64,000 bases of DNA from Tabrizicola_A sp964393035 (GTDB taxonomy: Bacteria; Pseudomonadota; Alphaproteobacteria; Rhodobacterales; Rhodobacteraceae), in NCBI GenBank assembly GCA_964393035.1, contig CAYMRX010000004.1, positions 62,001-126,000 of the forward strand, read 5' to 3'. Position numbers and translations under genes: made by a program. Below, one piece after another: positions 47,823 through 56,340 of this stretch (the stretch's first letter is position 1; every line of letters starts with the position of its first letter). The notes under the pieces were generated by a model. The model saw only the letters and a list, made by a program, of their open reading frames with translations. It made no database searches and was not told the origin of the DNA.

Positions 47823-49022
47823 ATGACCCTTGCCCATGGCCGCCCCTACCTTGCCATTCCGGGGCCTTCGGTGGTGCCAGACCGCATCCAGCGCGCCATG
47901 CACCGATCCGCCCCGAACATATACGGCGGCGAACTGGCCGAGATGATCACAGCGCTTTGGCCCGACCTGCGGGCGCTGGCGGGCACGGGGCAGAACGTTG
48001 CAAGCTATATCGGCAACGGCCATGCCCTGTGGGAGGCGGTGGATACGAACCTGTTTTCGCGCGGTGACAAGGTGCTTTTGCTGGTCTCGGGGCTGTTCGG
48101 CCTTGGTTGGGCCAATGCCTTGAAGACCTTGGGGGTTGAGGTGGAAATCATGGATTTCGGCCGCAATGCCGCCCCCGATCTGGCCCGCGTGACCGACCGG
48201 CTTTTGGCAGATGACGGTCAAATCAAGGCCGTGCTGACCACCCATGTCGATACCGCCACCTCGGCCCGCACCGATATCGCGGGATTGCGGGCCGCGATGG
48301 ACCGGGCGGGGCACGGGGCACTTTTGGGCGTCGATGGCATTGCCTCGATCGGATGCGATGAATTTCGCATGGATGATTGGGGGGTCGATGTTGTCTTTGC
48401 CGCCAGCCAAAAGGGGCTGATGCTGCCGCCGGGCCTTGGCTTTGTCTGGTTTTCGCAAAAGGCGCGGGCGGTGGGGCGCAGCGCAGGCCTGCGCACCCCC
48501 TATTGGGATTGGACGGCGCGGGCGGATGGGACGGAATTCTGGCAGCGTTGGCACGGCACGCCCCCCACCCATCACCTTTATGGCCTGCGCGAGGCCCTGG
48601 ACATGATCTTGCACGAGGAAGGCCTGCCGCAGGTCTGGGCGCGGCACGAGACATTGTCCCGCGCTGTCTGGGCGGCCATTGACGCATGGGGGCAGGGCCA
48701 TCCGCGGATCGGGTTGAACATGGCAGAGCCTGCGGCACGGGCGCGGGGGGTGACGACGGCCCGGTTTGGCGCGCCGGATGCGCAGCGCCTGCGGCTGTGG
48801 TGCGAGAAAAAGGCGGGGGTGACCTTGGGCATCGGGCTGGGCATGGCAACGCCGGAAGATCCGCACAGCACGGGCTTTTTGCGCGTGGCCCATATGGGCC
48901 ATGTCAACGCCCATATGAGTTTGGGGGCTCTGGCGGTGATGGAGGCCGGGTTGCAGGCCTTGGGCATTGCGCATGGGTCTGGCGCATTGGAGGCCGCAAC
49001 CGCGGTGGTGGCAGGGGCATGA
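47823..49022 (+). CDS. class V aminotransferase (alanine/serine-glyoxylate type)
   Basis: A 399-residue fold-type I PLP enzyme. It starts YLAIPGPSVVPDRIQRAMHR, has LLGVDGIASIGCDEFRMDDW with the cofactor Asp, the Schiff-base Lys in VVFAASQKGLMLPPGLGFVW, and ends in LRVAHMGHVNAHMSLGALAV. Serine- or alanine-glyoxylate aminotransferases have this layout. The photorespiration-like or hydroxyaspartate genes that would fix the substrate are absent here. It is coupled (ATGA overlap) to an EamA-type transporter, which may export its product or import its substrate. Confidence 0.88.
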   Translation: MTLAHGRPYLAIPGPSVVPDRIQRAMHRSAPNIYGGELAEMITALWPDLRALAGTGQNVASYIGNGHALWEAVDTNLFSRGDKVLLLVSGLFGLGWANALKTLGVEVEIMDFGRNAAPDLARVTDRLLADDGQIKAVLTTHVDTATSARTDIAGLRAAMDRAGHGALLGVDGIASIGCDEFRMDDWGVDVVFAASQKGLMLPPGLGFVWFSQKARAVGRSAGLRTPYWDWTARADGTEFWQRWHGTPPTHHLYGLREALDMILHEEGLPQVWARHETLSRAVWAAIDAWGQGHPRIGLNMAEPAARARGVTTARFGAPDAQRLRLWCEKKAGVTLGIGLGMATPEDPHSTGFLRVAHMGHVNAHMSLGALAVMEAGLQALGIAHGSGALEAATAVVAGA

Positions 49023-49921
49023 ACAGCCAAGTCAAACATCCGATCTGGGGCGTGGCGCTGATGCTGGGGGCCATGGCGGTCTTGCCGGGCATTGATGTGA
49101 TCGCCAAAATTCTGGGCCGTGAGGGCGTGCCGGTGTTGCAGGTGGTCTGGGCGCGGCTTGCCTTGGGCGCGCTTTTGACGCTGCCCTTCGCGTTGCGGAT
49201 TGCCGGGCCAAGGGGGCTGTGGCCCGCGCGGCCTTGGTATCATCTGATCCGTGCCGCGTTGCTGGTGGCCGCCACGGGCTGTTTTTTCCTGTCGCTGCAC
49301 TGGCTGCCGATTGCCGATGCGCTGGCGATCTTTTTCGTGCAGCCCTTGATCGTCACGCTGCTGTCGGCCCTGATCCTGCGCGAGGTGGTCGGTCCGCGCC
49401 GCCTGATTGCGGTGGCGGTGGGTTTCATCGGCACGCTTGTCATCATTCGCCCCGGGCTGACCGAGGTGAACCCCGGCTCGTGGCTTGCGCTGGCGGCCGG
49501 GGGCTTTCTGGCCTGCTATTTCGTGATGACACGGGCCATTTCGGGCCAAGCCCATGCCATGGTGACAACCTTCCAGACCTCACTTCTGGGCGGGCTGATC
49601 CTGTCGGCGGTGATCTGGTGGGTCTGGGTGCCGCTGAATGCGACACAATGGGCCATGTTCGTTGCGCTGGCCTTTATTGCCACCTTCGGCCATCTGATGA
49701 TCGTGCGGGCCTATGACCATGCCGAGGCGTCCTTGCTGGCGCCGCTCGCCTATACCGAGATGGTCACCTCGGTGATCCTTGGTTGGGTCTTCTTCAAGGA
49801 TTTCCCGGATTTCTGGACCTTTGTTGGTGTCGGCATCCTGATTTCCTGCGCGCTTTATATCTCGATGCGCGAAAGGGCGGCGGGCAGGCCGCCCGCCCCG
49901 GAGGCCACGGAACAGCCCTGA
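49019..49921 (+). CDS. EamA/DMT superfamily transporter
   Basis: A 300-residue inner-membrane protein with ten predicted membrane segments in two EamA halves. FFLSLHWLPIADALAIFFVQ, PLIVTLLSALILREVVGPRR and RAYDHAEASLLAPLAYTEMV are the characteristic segments. It is more like the RarD/YcxC-type DMT proteins than the one at 8706. It overlaps the aminotransferase by four bases, which suggests a shared substrate. The C-terminal tail (ERAAGRPPAPEATEQP) is cytoplasmic and short. Confidence 0.9.
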   Translation: MNSQVKHPIWGVALMLGAMAVLPGIDVIAKILGREGVPVLQVVWARLALGALLTLPFALRIAGPRGLWPARPWYHLIRAALLVAATGCFFLSLHWLPIADALAIFFVQPLIVTLLSALILREVVGPRRLIAVAVGFIGTLVIIRPGLTEVNPGSWLALAAGGFLACYFVMTRAISGQAHAMVTTFQTSLLGGLILSAVIWWVWVPLNATQWAMFVALAFIATFGHLMIVRAYDHAEASLLAPLAYTEMVTSVILGWVFFKDFPDFWTFVGVGILISCALYISMRERAAGRPPAPEATEQP

Positions 49922-49948
49922 GAAATGACCCTGAGAAATGCCCCTCAC

Positions 49949-50311
49949 TCAGGGCGCGTTCTTTGCCAGCCAGTCCTGCATCCATTTGATCTCGGCCTCT
50001 TGCGCGGCGATCACGCCTTCGGCGAGTTTGCGCACCTCGGGGTCTTTGCCATGTTCCAGAACGATCTTGGCCATGGCAACCGCGCCTTGATGGTGCGGGA
50101 TCATGCCGCGCACGAAATCCACATCGGCATCGCCGGAATATTCAATGGCCATATTCTCATGCATGGCCGTGTTGGCCTCCATGAAACCCAAGGTTGATGC
50201 GGGTTCCATGCCGGTCATGCTGTGCCCGGCATGGGCATCGGGCGCGGTTTCGGCCTGTGCAAGGCTGGCGGCGGCACAAAGGGCGGCGGCAAGAAGGGGA
50301 AGGCGGAACAT
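49949..50311 (-). CDS. secreted DUF305 domain protein
   Basis: A 120-residue periplasmic protein: signal peptide MFRLPLLAAALCAAASLAQA, then a His/Met-rich start (HAGHSMTGMEPAS) and the DUF305 core, FVRGMIPHHQGAVAMAKIVL and AEIKWMQDWLAKNAP. The MIPHHQGA motif and methionines suggest metal (often copper) contact, which is known in part for this ferritin-like family. It converges with the transporter gene and is divergent from the PuuD-like gene. Confidence 0.88.
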   Translation of the reverse strand: MFRLPLLAAALCAAASLAQAETAPDAHAGHSMTGMEPASTLGFMEANTAMHENMAIEYSGDADVDFVRGMIPHHQGAVAMAKIVLEHGKDPEVRKLAEGVIAAQEAEIKWMQDWLAKNAP

Positions 50312-50473
50312 GGGACAGTCTCCTGCATGGAATGGGGCTATTGTCCTGCGTGCCGCCGCAGAAGCAAATCACCCTTGGGTGAGGCACATCCGCGCACAGA
50401 CCACTTGCGCATCGGGGGCTTCACCTTGCCCCGCGCCCTGCCTATTGTGACGGCAGGTGAGAAGGACAGTTCC

Positions 50474-51235
50474 ATGGCAAACGGCAGACGGCCCACGGTC
50501 GGCATCATCTCGAATTCGCATGTGATGAACGATCGCTATGCGGTGCATGGCGCGGGGCATATCAACTCGACCGCCGTGGCCGAGGTTGCGGGCTGCGTGC
50601 CAATCATCCTGCCCGCCGATCCAAGGCTGGTGCAGGTGGAGGAGTTGTTGGCGCTCTGCGACGGGTTCTTGCTGACCGGCGGGCGGCCGAATGTGCATCC
50701 GTCGGAATATGGCGAGGCGGAAACCCCGGCCCATGGCGAGTTTGACCGCAACCGCGATGCGATCACGCTGCCCTTGATTCGGGCTTGCGTGGAACGCGGC
50801 CAGCCGTTTTTCGGGATCTGCCGAGGCTTTCAGGAGTTGAACGTCGCGATGGGGGGAAGCCTGCACCCCGAAATCCGCGACTTGCCGGGCCGGATGAACC
50901 ACCGCATGCCACCCGAAGGCACGCTGGACGAGGTTTTTGCCCTGCGCCATCCGGTGCGCTTTGCGTCGGGTGGGGTGTTCCATCGGCTTTTGGGCGCGGA
51001 TGAGGTGATGACCAACACGCTGCATGGCCAAGGCATCGCGCGGGCAGGCAGCCGCATCGTGATCGAAGGCCATGCGCCCGACGGCACGCCCGAGGCGATC
51101 TATGTCGCCGACGCGCCGGGCTTCACGCTCGCCGTGCAATGGCACCCGGAATGGAACGCCGCGAATGACCCGGTGTCGCGCCCCTTGTTCAGCGCCTTTG
51201 GCGAGGCTGTGAGGGCTTGGGCGGGGCGGGATTGA
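50474..51235 (+). CDS. gamma-glutamyl-GABA hydrolase-like class I amidotransferase (PuuD family)
   Basis: A 253-residue cytoplasmic hydrolase of the peptidase C26 type. The nucleophile elbow is PFFGICRGFQELNVAMGGSL with the catalytic Cys, and the His-Glu pair is in LAVQWHPEWNA. VGIISNSHVM and LLTGGRPNVHPSEYG are also typical. PuuD cleaves gamma-glutamyl-GABA during putrescine breakdown; no other puu genes are near, so the amide substrate is uncertain. Its stop overlaps the ATG of the next, frameshifted, gene (TGATG). Confidence 0.9.
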   Translation: MANGRRPTVGIISNSHVMNDRYAVHGAGHINSTAVAEVAGCVPIILPADPRLVQVEELLALCDGFLLTGGRPNVHPSEYGEAETPAHGEFDRNRDAITLPLIRACVERGQPFFGICRGFQELNVAMGGSLHPEIRDLPGRMNHRMPPEGTLDEVFALRHPVRFASGGVFHRLLGADEVMTNTLHGQGIARAGSRIVIEGHAPDGTPEAIYVADAPGFTLAVQWHPEWNAANDPVSRPLFSAFGEAVRAWAGRD

Positions 51236-51769
51236 TGCGCCCCATGCTGGCGCTTTACACCTTTGGCCAGTTCATTCGCCCGTCGGATCATCCGGCCAAT
51301 CAAGGGTTTCATGACCGCAACGATGCCAATCTGGCGGGGGTTGACCGCGCGCAGGGGATGATCGAGCGATCAGGATATGAAAGGTGATCCCGGCCCTGAA
51401 TGTTGGGGGGCGCAAGTTTTTCCGCGGTTTTGGAACGACCTGCATGGCGATGGCTGGACCCCCTCGACGCTTTCTCTCTGGCGGGACATCGAATCCATCT
51501 GGGCCTATACATATACCGGTTTGCATGCCGAAGCCTTGGCGCGAGGCCGAGATTGGTTTCGCAAGGGCGACTGGCCACCCTTGGCAATGTGGTGGACCGA
51601 TCATCGCCCCGATTGGACCGAGGCAGTCAGGCGGCATGAGCATCTGCATGACCACGGCCCCAGCCCCCTCGCATTTGGGTTTCGGCAGGCATTTGATGCC
51701 GAGGGGCGGCCCTGTGCGGTGGATCGCAAGCGCATCCGCGAGATTGCCGACCTGAACGCCGGGTCTTGA
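51235..51769 (+). pseudogene. DUF3291-like protein gene interrupted by a frameshift
   Basis: The first part starts at the ATG at 51235 (MRPMLALYTFGQFIRPSDHP) and stops at 51385 after residue 50. The rest continues in the next frame to 51769 with WNDLHGDGWTPSTLSLWRDI and MWWTDHRPDWTEAVRRHEHL, a normal DUF3291 C-terminal pattern. Removing one A from the AAA at 51380-51382 joins the two into a single ~177-residue protein (SGYEGDPGPECWGAQVFPRF). The interruption is thus one base in a short A-run: a recent mutation, an assembly error, or slippage. Function of the family is unknown. Confidence 0.78.
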
Positions 51770-51835
51770 AGAATTCCGGATTGTTTGCGCTAACATGTGC
51801 GTTATGATCTGCTCCGCAAGCAGGAGAAGGGCCCT

Positions 51836-52522
51836 ATGAAACGCTCCACCATCAACGCCATCATGCAGGCCGCGGATGAGATGATCCGCCATTACGGCTT
51901 TGTGCTGCCGCCCTTTGCCTCATGGACGCCGGATGAGTTTCGCGCCAACAAAGCCCGCGCCGCGCGGGTGATTTCAGGGCGCTGCGGCTGGGATATCACC
52001 GATTACGGGCAGGGCCGGTTTGAGGAGTTGGGCCTGTTCCTGTTTACGCTTCGCAATGGTCTGCTGTCCGATCTGCAACGCGGCGGCGGCATGTGCTATG
52101 CCGAGAAGCTGCTGATTTCACGGCAGGATCAGCTTTCCCCCATGCACACCCATGTCATCAAGGCCGAAGATATCATCAACCGCGGCGGGGCGACGCTGGT
52201 GGTCGAGCTTTTCGGGTCGGACGACCGCGGAGGCTTTGCGCCCGACCGCGGCGGCTTGGTGCGCTGTGACGGGATCGAGCGGGCCTTTGCCCCCGGTGAA
52301 AAACTGCGCCTTGCGCCGGGGGAAAGCGTCACCCTGATGCCGGGCGACTGGCATGCGTTCTGGGGAGAGGGCGGCGATGTGCTGATCGGCGAAGTCTCAA
52401 CGGTGAATGACGATGAGACGGACAATGTGTTCCGCGAACCGATCGGCCGCTTTGCCGAGATCGAAGAAGACGAGGCCCCGCTGCATCTGTTGGTCAGCGA
52501 TTACCGCAAATGGCTGTCCTGA
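51836..52522 (+). CDS. D-lyxose/D-mannose isomerase family protein (cupin)
   Basis: A 228-residue cupin-fold protein starting MKRSTINAIMQAADEMIRHY with a CAGGAGAAGG ribosome site. Metal ligands are suggested by QLSPMHTHVIKAEDIINRGG (His-x-His, then Glu) and LMPGDWHAFWGEGGDVLIGE (later His). It matches the lyxose isomerase family (formerly DUF1498), which interconverts D-lyxose and D-xylulose. It is 66 bases after the broken DUF3291 gene; no pentose transporter adjoins. Confidence 0.88.
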   Translation: MKRSTINAIMQAADEMIRHYGFVLPPFASWTPDEFRANKARAARVISGRCGWDITDYGQGRFEELGLFLFTLRNGLLSDLQRGGGMCYAEKLLISRQDQLSPMHTHVIKAEDIINRGGATLVVELFGSDDRGGFAPDRGGLVRCDGIERAFAPGEKLRLAPGESVTLMPGDWHAFWGEGGDVLIGEVSTVNDDETDNVFREPIGRFAEIEEDEAPLHLLVSDYRKWLS

Positions 52523-52560
52523 GACGGTCTTCGGACGGGTGACGAGGCAAGGCAAGAATG

Positions 52561-52592
52561 AAAAGGGGCGGCCCCCAAAGGCCGCTCCTTTT
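52561..52592. terminator. bidirectional terminator
   Basis: AAAAGGGGCGGCC and GGCCGCTCCTTTT arms (one G-T pair) with a six-base loop lie between the convergent genes ending at 52522 (+) and 52609 (-). Confidence 0.88.
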
Positions 52593-52608
52593 AATGTCAG
52601 CCTGCCGG

Positions 52609-53751
52609 TCAGTTCGACGGGCAAACCCCGTTGACCAGAGGCACCGTACAGGTGACGGCGGGCGCGGTTGCCGCCGGGGCCGGCGCGGGGGGCACCACGG
52701 CCGGAGCGGCCGTCGTCGTTGCCGCGGGCGCAACGGGCGCAGTGATCGCAGGGGCAACAACAGGCGCAACACCTTGCGGCGCGACCGGGGCTGCGGCGGT
52801 GGCCGTGGTCGCGGTGGTTGGGGCGGGGGCAGAGGTGACCAGCGGAGCCGTAACGGTTGCAGCCGGTGCGACCACAGGGGCCGAAGGCACGGCCGTGGTT
52901 GCAGGCGCGGCGGGGGCCAAAGCTGCGACAGGGGCTGCGGTCGTTGCCGCAGCAGGGGCCGCGGCAACCGCAGGCGTCGGGGCCGGGGTCTCCACCTTGG
53001 GCGTCTCTACCGCTTTCTTCTTCGGTTGCGGCGGGGGCAGGGTCAGACCATGCGGCATTGAACCATCGGCGTTCAGCACCACGACCTTGGTGCCATCCGG
53101 CACCCGGTCAAAGAGATCCATCACATCCTGGTTGATCATGCGGATACAGCCTGACGAGGCGTTCTTGCCGATCGAATTCCATTCCGGCGTGCCGTGGATG
53201 CGGTAGCCATAATCGATGCCATTGGTCGTCAGATAAAGCGCCCGTGCGCCAAGCGGGTTCTCCAGCCCGCCGGGCTGGCCCTTTTCCCATTTCGCAAGCT
53301 CTGGTTTGCGCTCGATCATCTCTTTTGGCGGCGTCCAGATCGGCCAGGTCTTGCGCCCGGTGATCAGCGCCTCGCCCGACCACTGGAACCCCGCCTTGCC
53401 AACCGCAATGCCATAGCGCACGGCCTTGTTCTTGCCGGTGACCAGATAAAGATGCCGGGCGGCTGGATTGATGATGATGGTGCCGGGCGGCTGGTCGGTC
53501 TCATAGGCGACGGTCTGGCGCTGGAACTCTTGCGGCACCTTTTCGACCGGGATGGCCGGCACCGTGAATTGCGGATCCGCCTTGGCCGAATAGACCCCCT
53601 CGATCAACTTGGCGCCCTTTGGCAGATCGGCGGTCTTGACGGTGGGAGCGTTCGTCGCGGTGCCGCCGGTCAGGGCCGGATCCATGACACAAGCACCAAG
53701 CGAAAACGAAAGCGCCGTGGCGGCAAGCAGGCGGAAGGCAAAGTGAGTCAT
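52609..53751 (-). CDS. lipoprotein L,D-transpeptidase (YkuD domain) with Ala/Pro/Thr-rich tail
   Basis: A 380-residue envelope protein. The N-terminus MTHFAFRLLAATALSFSLGA then C is a lipoprotein signal. The YkuD domain spans about residues 85-225 and carries the catalytic pattern HGTPEWNSIGKNASSGCIRM, with the nucleophilic Cys. From ~240 on there is a tail of about 130 residues of Ala, Pro, Thr and Val, closing with a Cys pair (VTCTVPLVNGVCPSN). It would cross-link peptidoglycan or attach proteins. The ATG at 53751 gives the best signal peptide; 53763 is an alternative. Confidence 0.9.
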   Translation of the reverse strand: MTHFAFRLLAATALSFSLGACVMDPALTGGTATNAPTVKTADLPKGAKLIEGVYSAKADPQFTVPAIPVEKVPQEFQRQTVAYETDQPPGTIIINPAARHLYLVTGKNKAVRYGIAVGKAGFQWSGEALITGRKTWPIWTPPKEMIERKPELAKWEKGQPGGLENPLGARALYLTTNGIDYGYRIHGTPEWNSIGKNASSGCIRMINQDVMDLFDRVPDGTKVVVLNADGSMPHGLTLPPPQPKKKAVETPKVETPAPTPAVAAAPAAATTAAPVAALAPAAPATTAVPSAPVVAPAATVTAPLVTSAPAPTTATTATAAAPVAPQGVAPVVAPAITAPVAPAATTTAAPAVVPPAPAPAATAPAVTCTVPLVNGVCPSN

Positions 53752-53884
53752 ACGCTGGTCCATGCGAATCTTGGCCATGGCAATGGCAAATACAGTCCAG
53801 TTACGCTTAGCCGAGGGGCCTTGTCGCGTCAAAGCCCCTCGCACTCACGCAATGGTGAACAAGACAAGCGTGTTCTGGCGCCCC

Positions 53885-54718
53885 TCACAAGGTGGTGCGC
53901 AGGTGCCAAAGCTCGGGGAACAACTCCACCTCCAGCATCCGCCGCAGATAGGTCACCCCCGAGGTGCCGCCCGTGCCGCGCTTGAAGCCGATCACACGCT
54001 CCACCGTGGTGACATGGTTGAAACGCCAACGGCGGAAGTAATCTTCGAAATCGACCAGCTTTTCGGCCAGCTCATAGGCTTCCCAATACTTCAACGGCTC
54101 GCGGTAGACCATCTCCCAGACGGCGCGCACCCCGTCATGGGCGACCCATGGCTGACGCTGGTCGCGGGTCAGAACATCGTCCGGCACCGGCAAACCGGCG
54201 CGGGCCAGATGGCGCAGGGCCTCGTCGTAAAGCGAGGGGCGGGCGAGTTCGGCCTCCAGCCTTTCGGTCAGATCGGCGCGATGGCCATGCGGCTTCAGCA
54301 TCGCCAGATTGCGGTTGCCGACCGCATACTCGATCAGCCGATATTGCCAGGACTGGAACCCCGACGATTGCCCCAAGCCTTTGCGGAAGGTGGTGTAATC
54401 GGCAGGGGTCATGGTGCGCAAGACATCCCAGGCATTGTTCAACTGTTCAAAGATGCGGGAAATCCGGGCCAGCATCTTGAACGCCTCACGCGCGCGGTCA
54501 TCGGCAATGGCGCGGCGGGCGGCGTTCAACTCGTGCAGGGCAAGTTTCATCCACAATTCCGAAGTCTGGTGCTGGATGATGAACAGCATCTCGTCATGCG
54601 CGCCGGTCAGGAGGTGCTGGCTCGTCAGGATGCGGTCGATGTGCAGATAGTCGCCATAGGACATGCGGCCGTCAAACGACATCTGCGCGCCATCGCCTGC
54701 GGGATCATAGGTGGTCAT
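53885..54718 (-). CDS. kynA: tryptophan 2,3-dioxygenase
   Basis: A 277-residue haem enzyme that opens the indole ring of L-tryptophan to N-formylkynurenine. Family landmarks are MSYGDYLHIDRILTSQHLLT, EMLFIIQHQTSELWMKLALH with the distal His, the haem-ligand His in RRWRFNHVTTVERVIGFKRG and the substrate loop GTGGTSGVTYL. The ATG at 54718 has a GGAGAG site. It is downstream of kynU on the same strand, with a 223-base gap holding an inverted repeat, so cotranscription is likely but may be damped. Confidence 0.96.
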   Translation of the reverse strand: MTTYDPAGDGAQMSFDGRMSYGDYLHIDRILTSQHLLTGAHDEMLFIIQHQTSELWMKLALHELNAARRAIADDRAREAFKMLARISRIFEQLNNAWDVLRTMTPADYTTFRKGLGQSSGFQSWQYRLIEYAVGNRNLAMLKPHGHRADLTERLEAELARPSLYDEALRHLARAGLPVPDDVLTRDQRQPWVAHDGVRAVWEMVYREPLKYWEAYELAEKLVDFEDYFRRWRFNHVTTVERVIGFKRGTGGTSGVTYLRRMLEVELFPELWHLRTTL

Positions 54719-54846
54719 GTGTCTCTCCGTTGAAAAGATGGGCATTGCGTCAGGCGACGCAGGCCATCCGGTTCAACACGGAAAGATTGCCGATGCGCCG
54801 CCAGAGGGCGATCCATCCGGCCGGGCGGCACAGCGGCTCTTGTGCT

Positions 54847-54935
54847 GCCTTTATCTTGGTCAAAATATCCCCGCCGGAGGCTCCGACGGATCTGCCGGGT
54901 GCCTCCGGCGGGGATATTTTGACCAAGATAAAGGC
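54847..54935. repeat. dispersed repeat family B, perfect inverted pair
   Basis: Two 35-base units, 54847-54881 and 54901-54935, are exact reverse complements separated by 19 bases. The right unit begins GCCTCCGGCGGGGATATTTT and ends GACCAAGATAAAGGC. It lies between kynU and kynA. The unit at 29534 matches at 33 of 35 positions. It can form a 35-bp hairpin in the kynU-kynA transcript. Confidence 0.92.
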
Positions 54936-54941
54936 CATGGG

Positions 54942-56135
54942 TCAGGTCACTTTCTTGCGCGCCTTGAATTCAGGCGTGTCCCACAGCGATTTTGCCATGA
55001 TTTCGGCCAGGACGTCTACGGCGGCGGCGACATCGGCGTCCGAGGTGTAAAGCGGGGTGAAGCCAAAGCGGATGATGTCCGGCGCGCGGAAATCACCGAT
55101 CACGCCTTTTGAGATCAGAGCCTGCATGATGGCGTAGCCTTCTGGGTGGCGGAAGGATACCTGGCTGCCGCGCAGGACGTGGTCGCGCGGGGTGGCCAGC
55201 GTGAGGGTGGGGCAGGTGGCCTCGACCCCCGTGATGAACTGGTCGGTCAGGGCCAGCGAGCGGGCGCGCAGGGCGGCCATGTCGACGCTGTCCCAGATGT
55301 CGAGCGAGGCTTCAAGGGCGGCGAGTTGCAGGATCGGCGGGGTGCCGACGCGCATGCGTTCCGCGCCGCGGGCCGGACGGTAATCAAGATCAAAGGCAAA
55401 GGGCGCGTCATGGCCTTGCCAGCCCGAGAGCGCCGGGCGGGCGGTGGCCTGGTGGCGGGGGGCGACATAGATGAAGGCCGGGCCGCCGGGGCCGGAGTTG
55501 AGGTATTTATAGGTGCAGCCGCAGGCGAAATCGGCCCCCGCCTTGGCCAGTTTGACCGGGAAGGCCCCGGCCGAATGCGCGAGATCCCAGATCGTCAGCG
55601 CACCTTTTTCATGGGCGCGTTTGGTGATGGCGGCCATGTCATGCTTGCGGCCGGTGCGGTAGTCCACCTCGGTGATCATCGTCACGGCCACGGTCTCGTC
55701 GATGGCGTCCAGCACCTCCTCGGGGGCCACGACTTTCAGCGTATAGCCCTCGCCCAGCGTGCGGCAGAGGCCTTGCGCCATGTAAAGATCGGACGGGAAG
55801 TTGCCGCTGTCGCTGAGGATCACCTTGCGCGGCTTGTTCATTTCAAGGGCCGAGGCCAGCGCCTGATAGACCTTGATCGACAGCGTATCCCCCATCGCCA
55901 CCGACTCTGGCTCTGCCCCGATCAATCGGGCGATCCGGTTGCCGACATTCATCGGCTTGTCCATCCAGCCCGCCTTGTTCCAGCCGGTGATGAGCATGTC
56001 GCCCCATTCATCCTTGACCGTGCGGGCCACCCGTTCCACCGCCGCGCGGGGCAAGGGGCCAAGCGAGTTGCCGTCCAGATAGACCATGCCTTCGGGCAGG
56101 TGGAACATCGCGCGGGTCTTGGTGAAGTCGGTCAT
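54942..56135 (-). CDS. kynU: kynureninase
   Basis: A 397-residue PLP enzyme that splits kynurenine to anthranilate and alanine. It has MVYLDGNSLGPLPRAAVERV, EWGDMLITGWNKAGWMDKPM, DLAHSAGAFPVKL for the cofactor ring, and the Schiff-base Lys in FACGCTYKYLNSGPGGPAFI. The length is normal. The ATG at 56135 (MTDFTKTRAMFHLPEG) fits the family start. Its promoter region carries the operator-like palindrome at 56205-56224. The product, anthranilate, is the likely substrate of the CoA ligase at 38991. Confidence 0.96.
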   Translation of the reverse strand: MTDFTKTRAMFHLPEGMVYLDGNSLGPLPRAAVERVARTVKDEWGDMLITGWNKAGWMDKPMNVGNRIARLIGAEPESVAMGDTLSIKVYQALASALEMNKPRKVILSDSGNFPSDLYMAQGLCRTLGEGYTLKVVAPEEVLDAIDETVAVTMITEVDYRTGRKHDMAAITKRAHEKGALTIWDLAHSAGAFPVKLAKAGADFACGCTYKYLNSGPGGPAFIYVAPRHQATARPALSGWQGHDAPFAFDLDYRPARGAERMRVGTPPILQLAALEASLDIWDSVDMAALRARSLALTDQFITGVEATCPTLTLATPRDHVLRGSQVSFRHPEGYAIMQALISKGVIGDFRAPDIIRFGFTPLYTSDADVAAAVDVLAEIMAKSLWDTPEFKARKKVT

Positions 56136-56204
56136 CTGTGGCTCCGGGGTCTGGGCGGCAAGCGTGGCATCGCGCGCTTTTGGATGCAATAGCCGCCGTG
56201 ACAT

Positions 56205-56224
56205 AAATTTCAAGTTTGAAATTT
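56205..56224. promoter_or_regulatory. palindromic operator upstream of kynU, twin of the site at 32601
   Basis: AAATTTCAAGTTTGAAATTT, palindromic at nine of ten base pairs, starts 70 bases upstream of the kynU ATG. It matches the site at 32601-32620 at 18 of 20 positions. It may also affect the divergent gene starting near 56311-56341. Confidence 0.68.
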
Positions 56225-56340
56225 GTGGACCGTCGCATACGGAATAAGCTGTGTCGTATTTGGGGGGAAACGGGGCAAAAGCGGTTGCATGTGCCGGGAC
56301 CTTGGGCATTATGCGAGCGCAGAATAAGGAAAGGGCCGCA

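Noticed and set aside
54847..54935. CRISPR or insertion-sequence end
   Set aside because: There are only two inverted units with one short spacer, no cas gene and no transposase frame between or near them.
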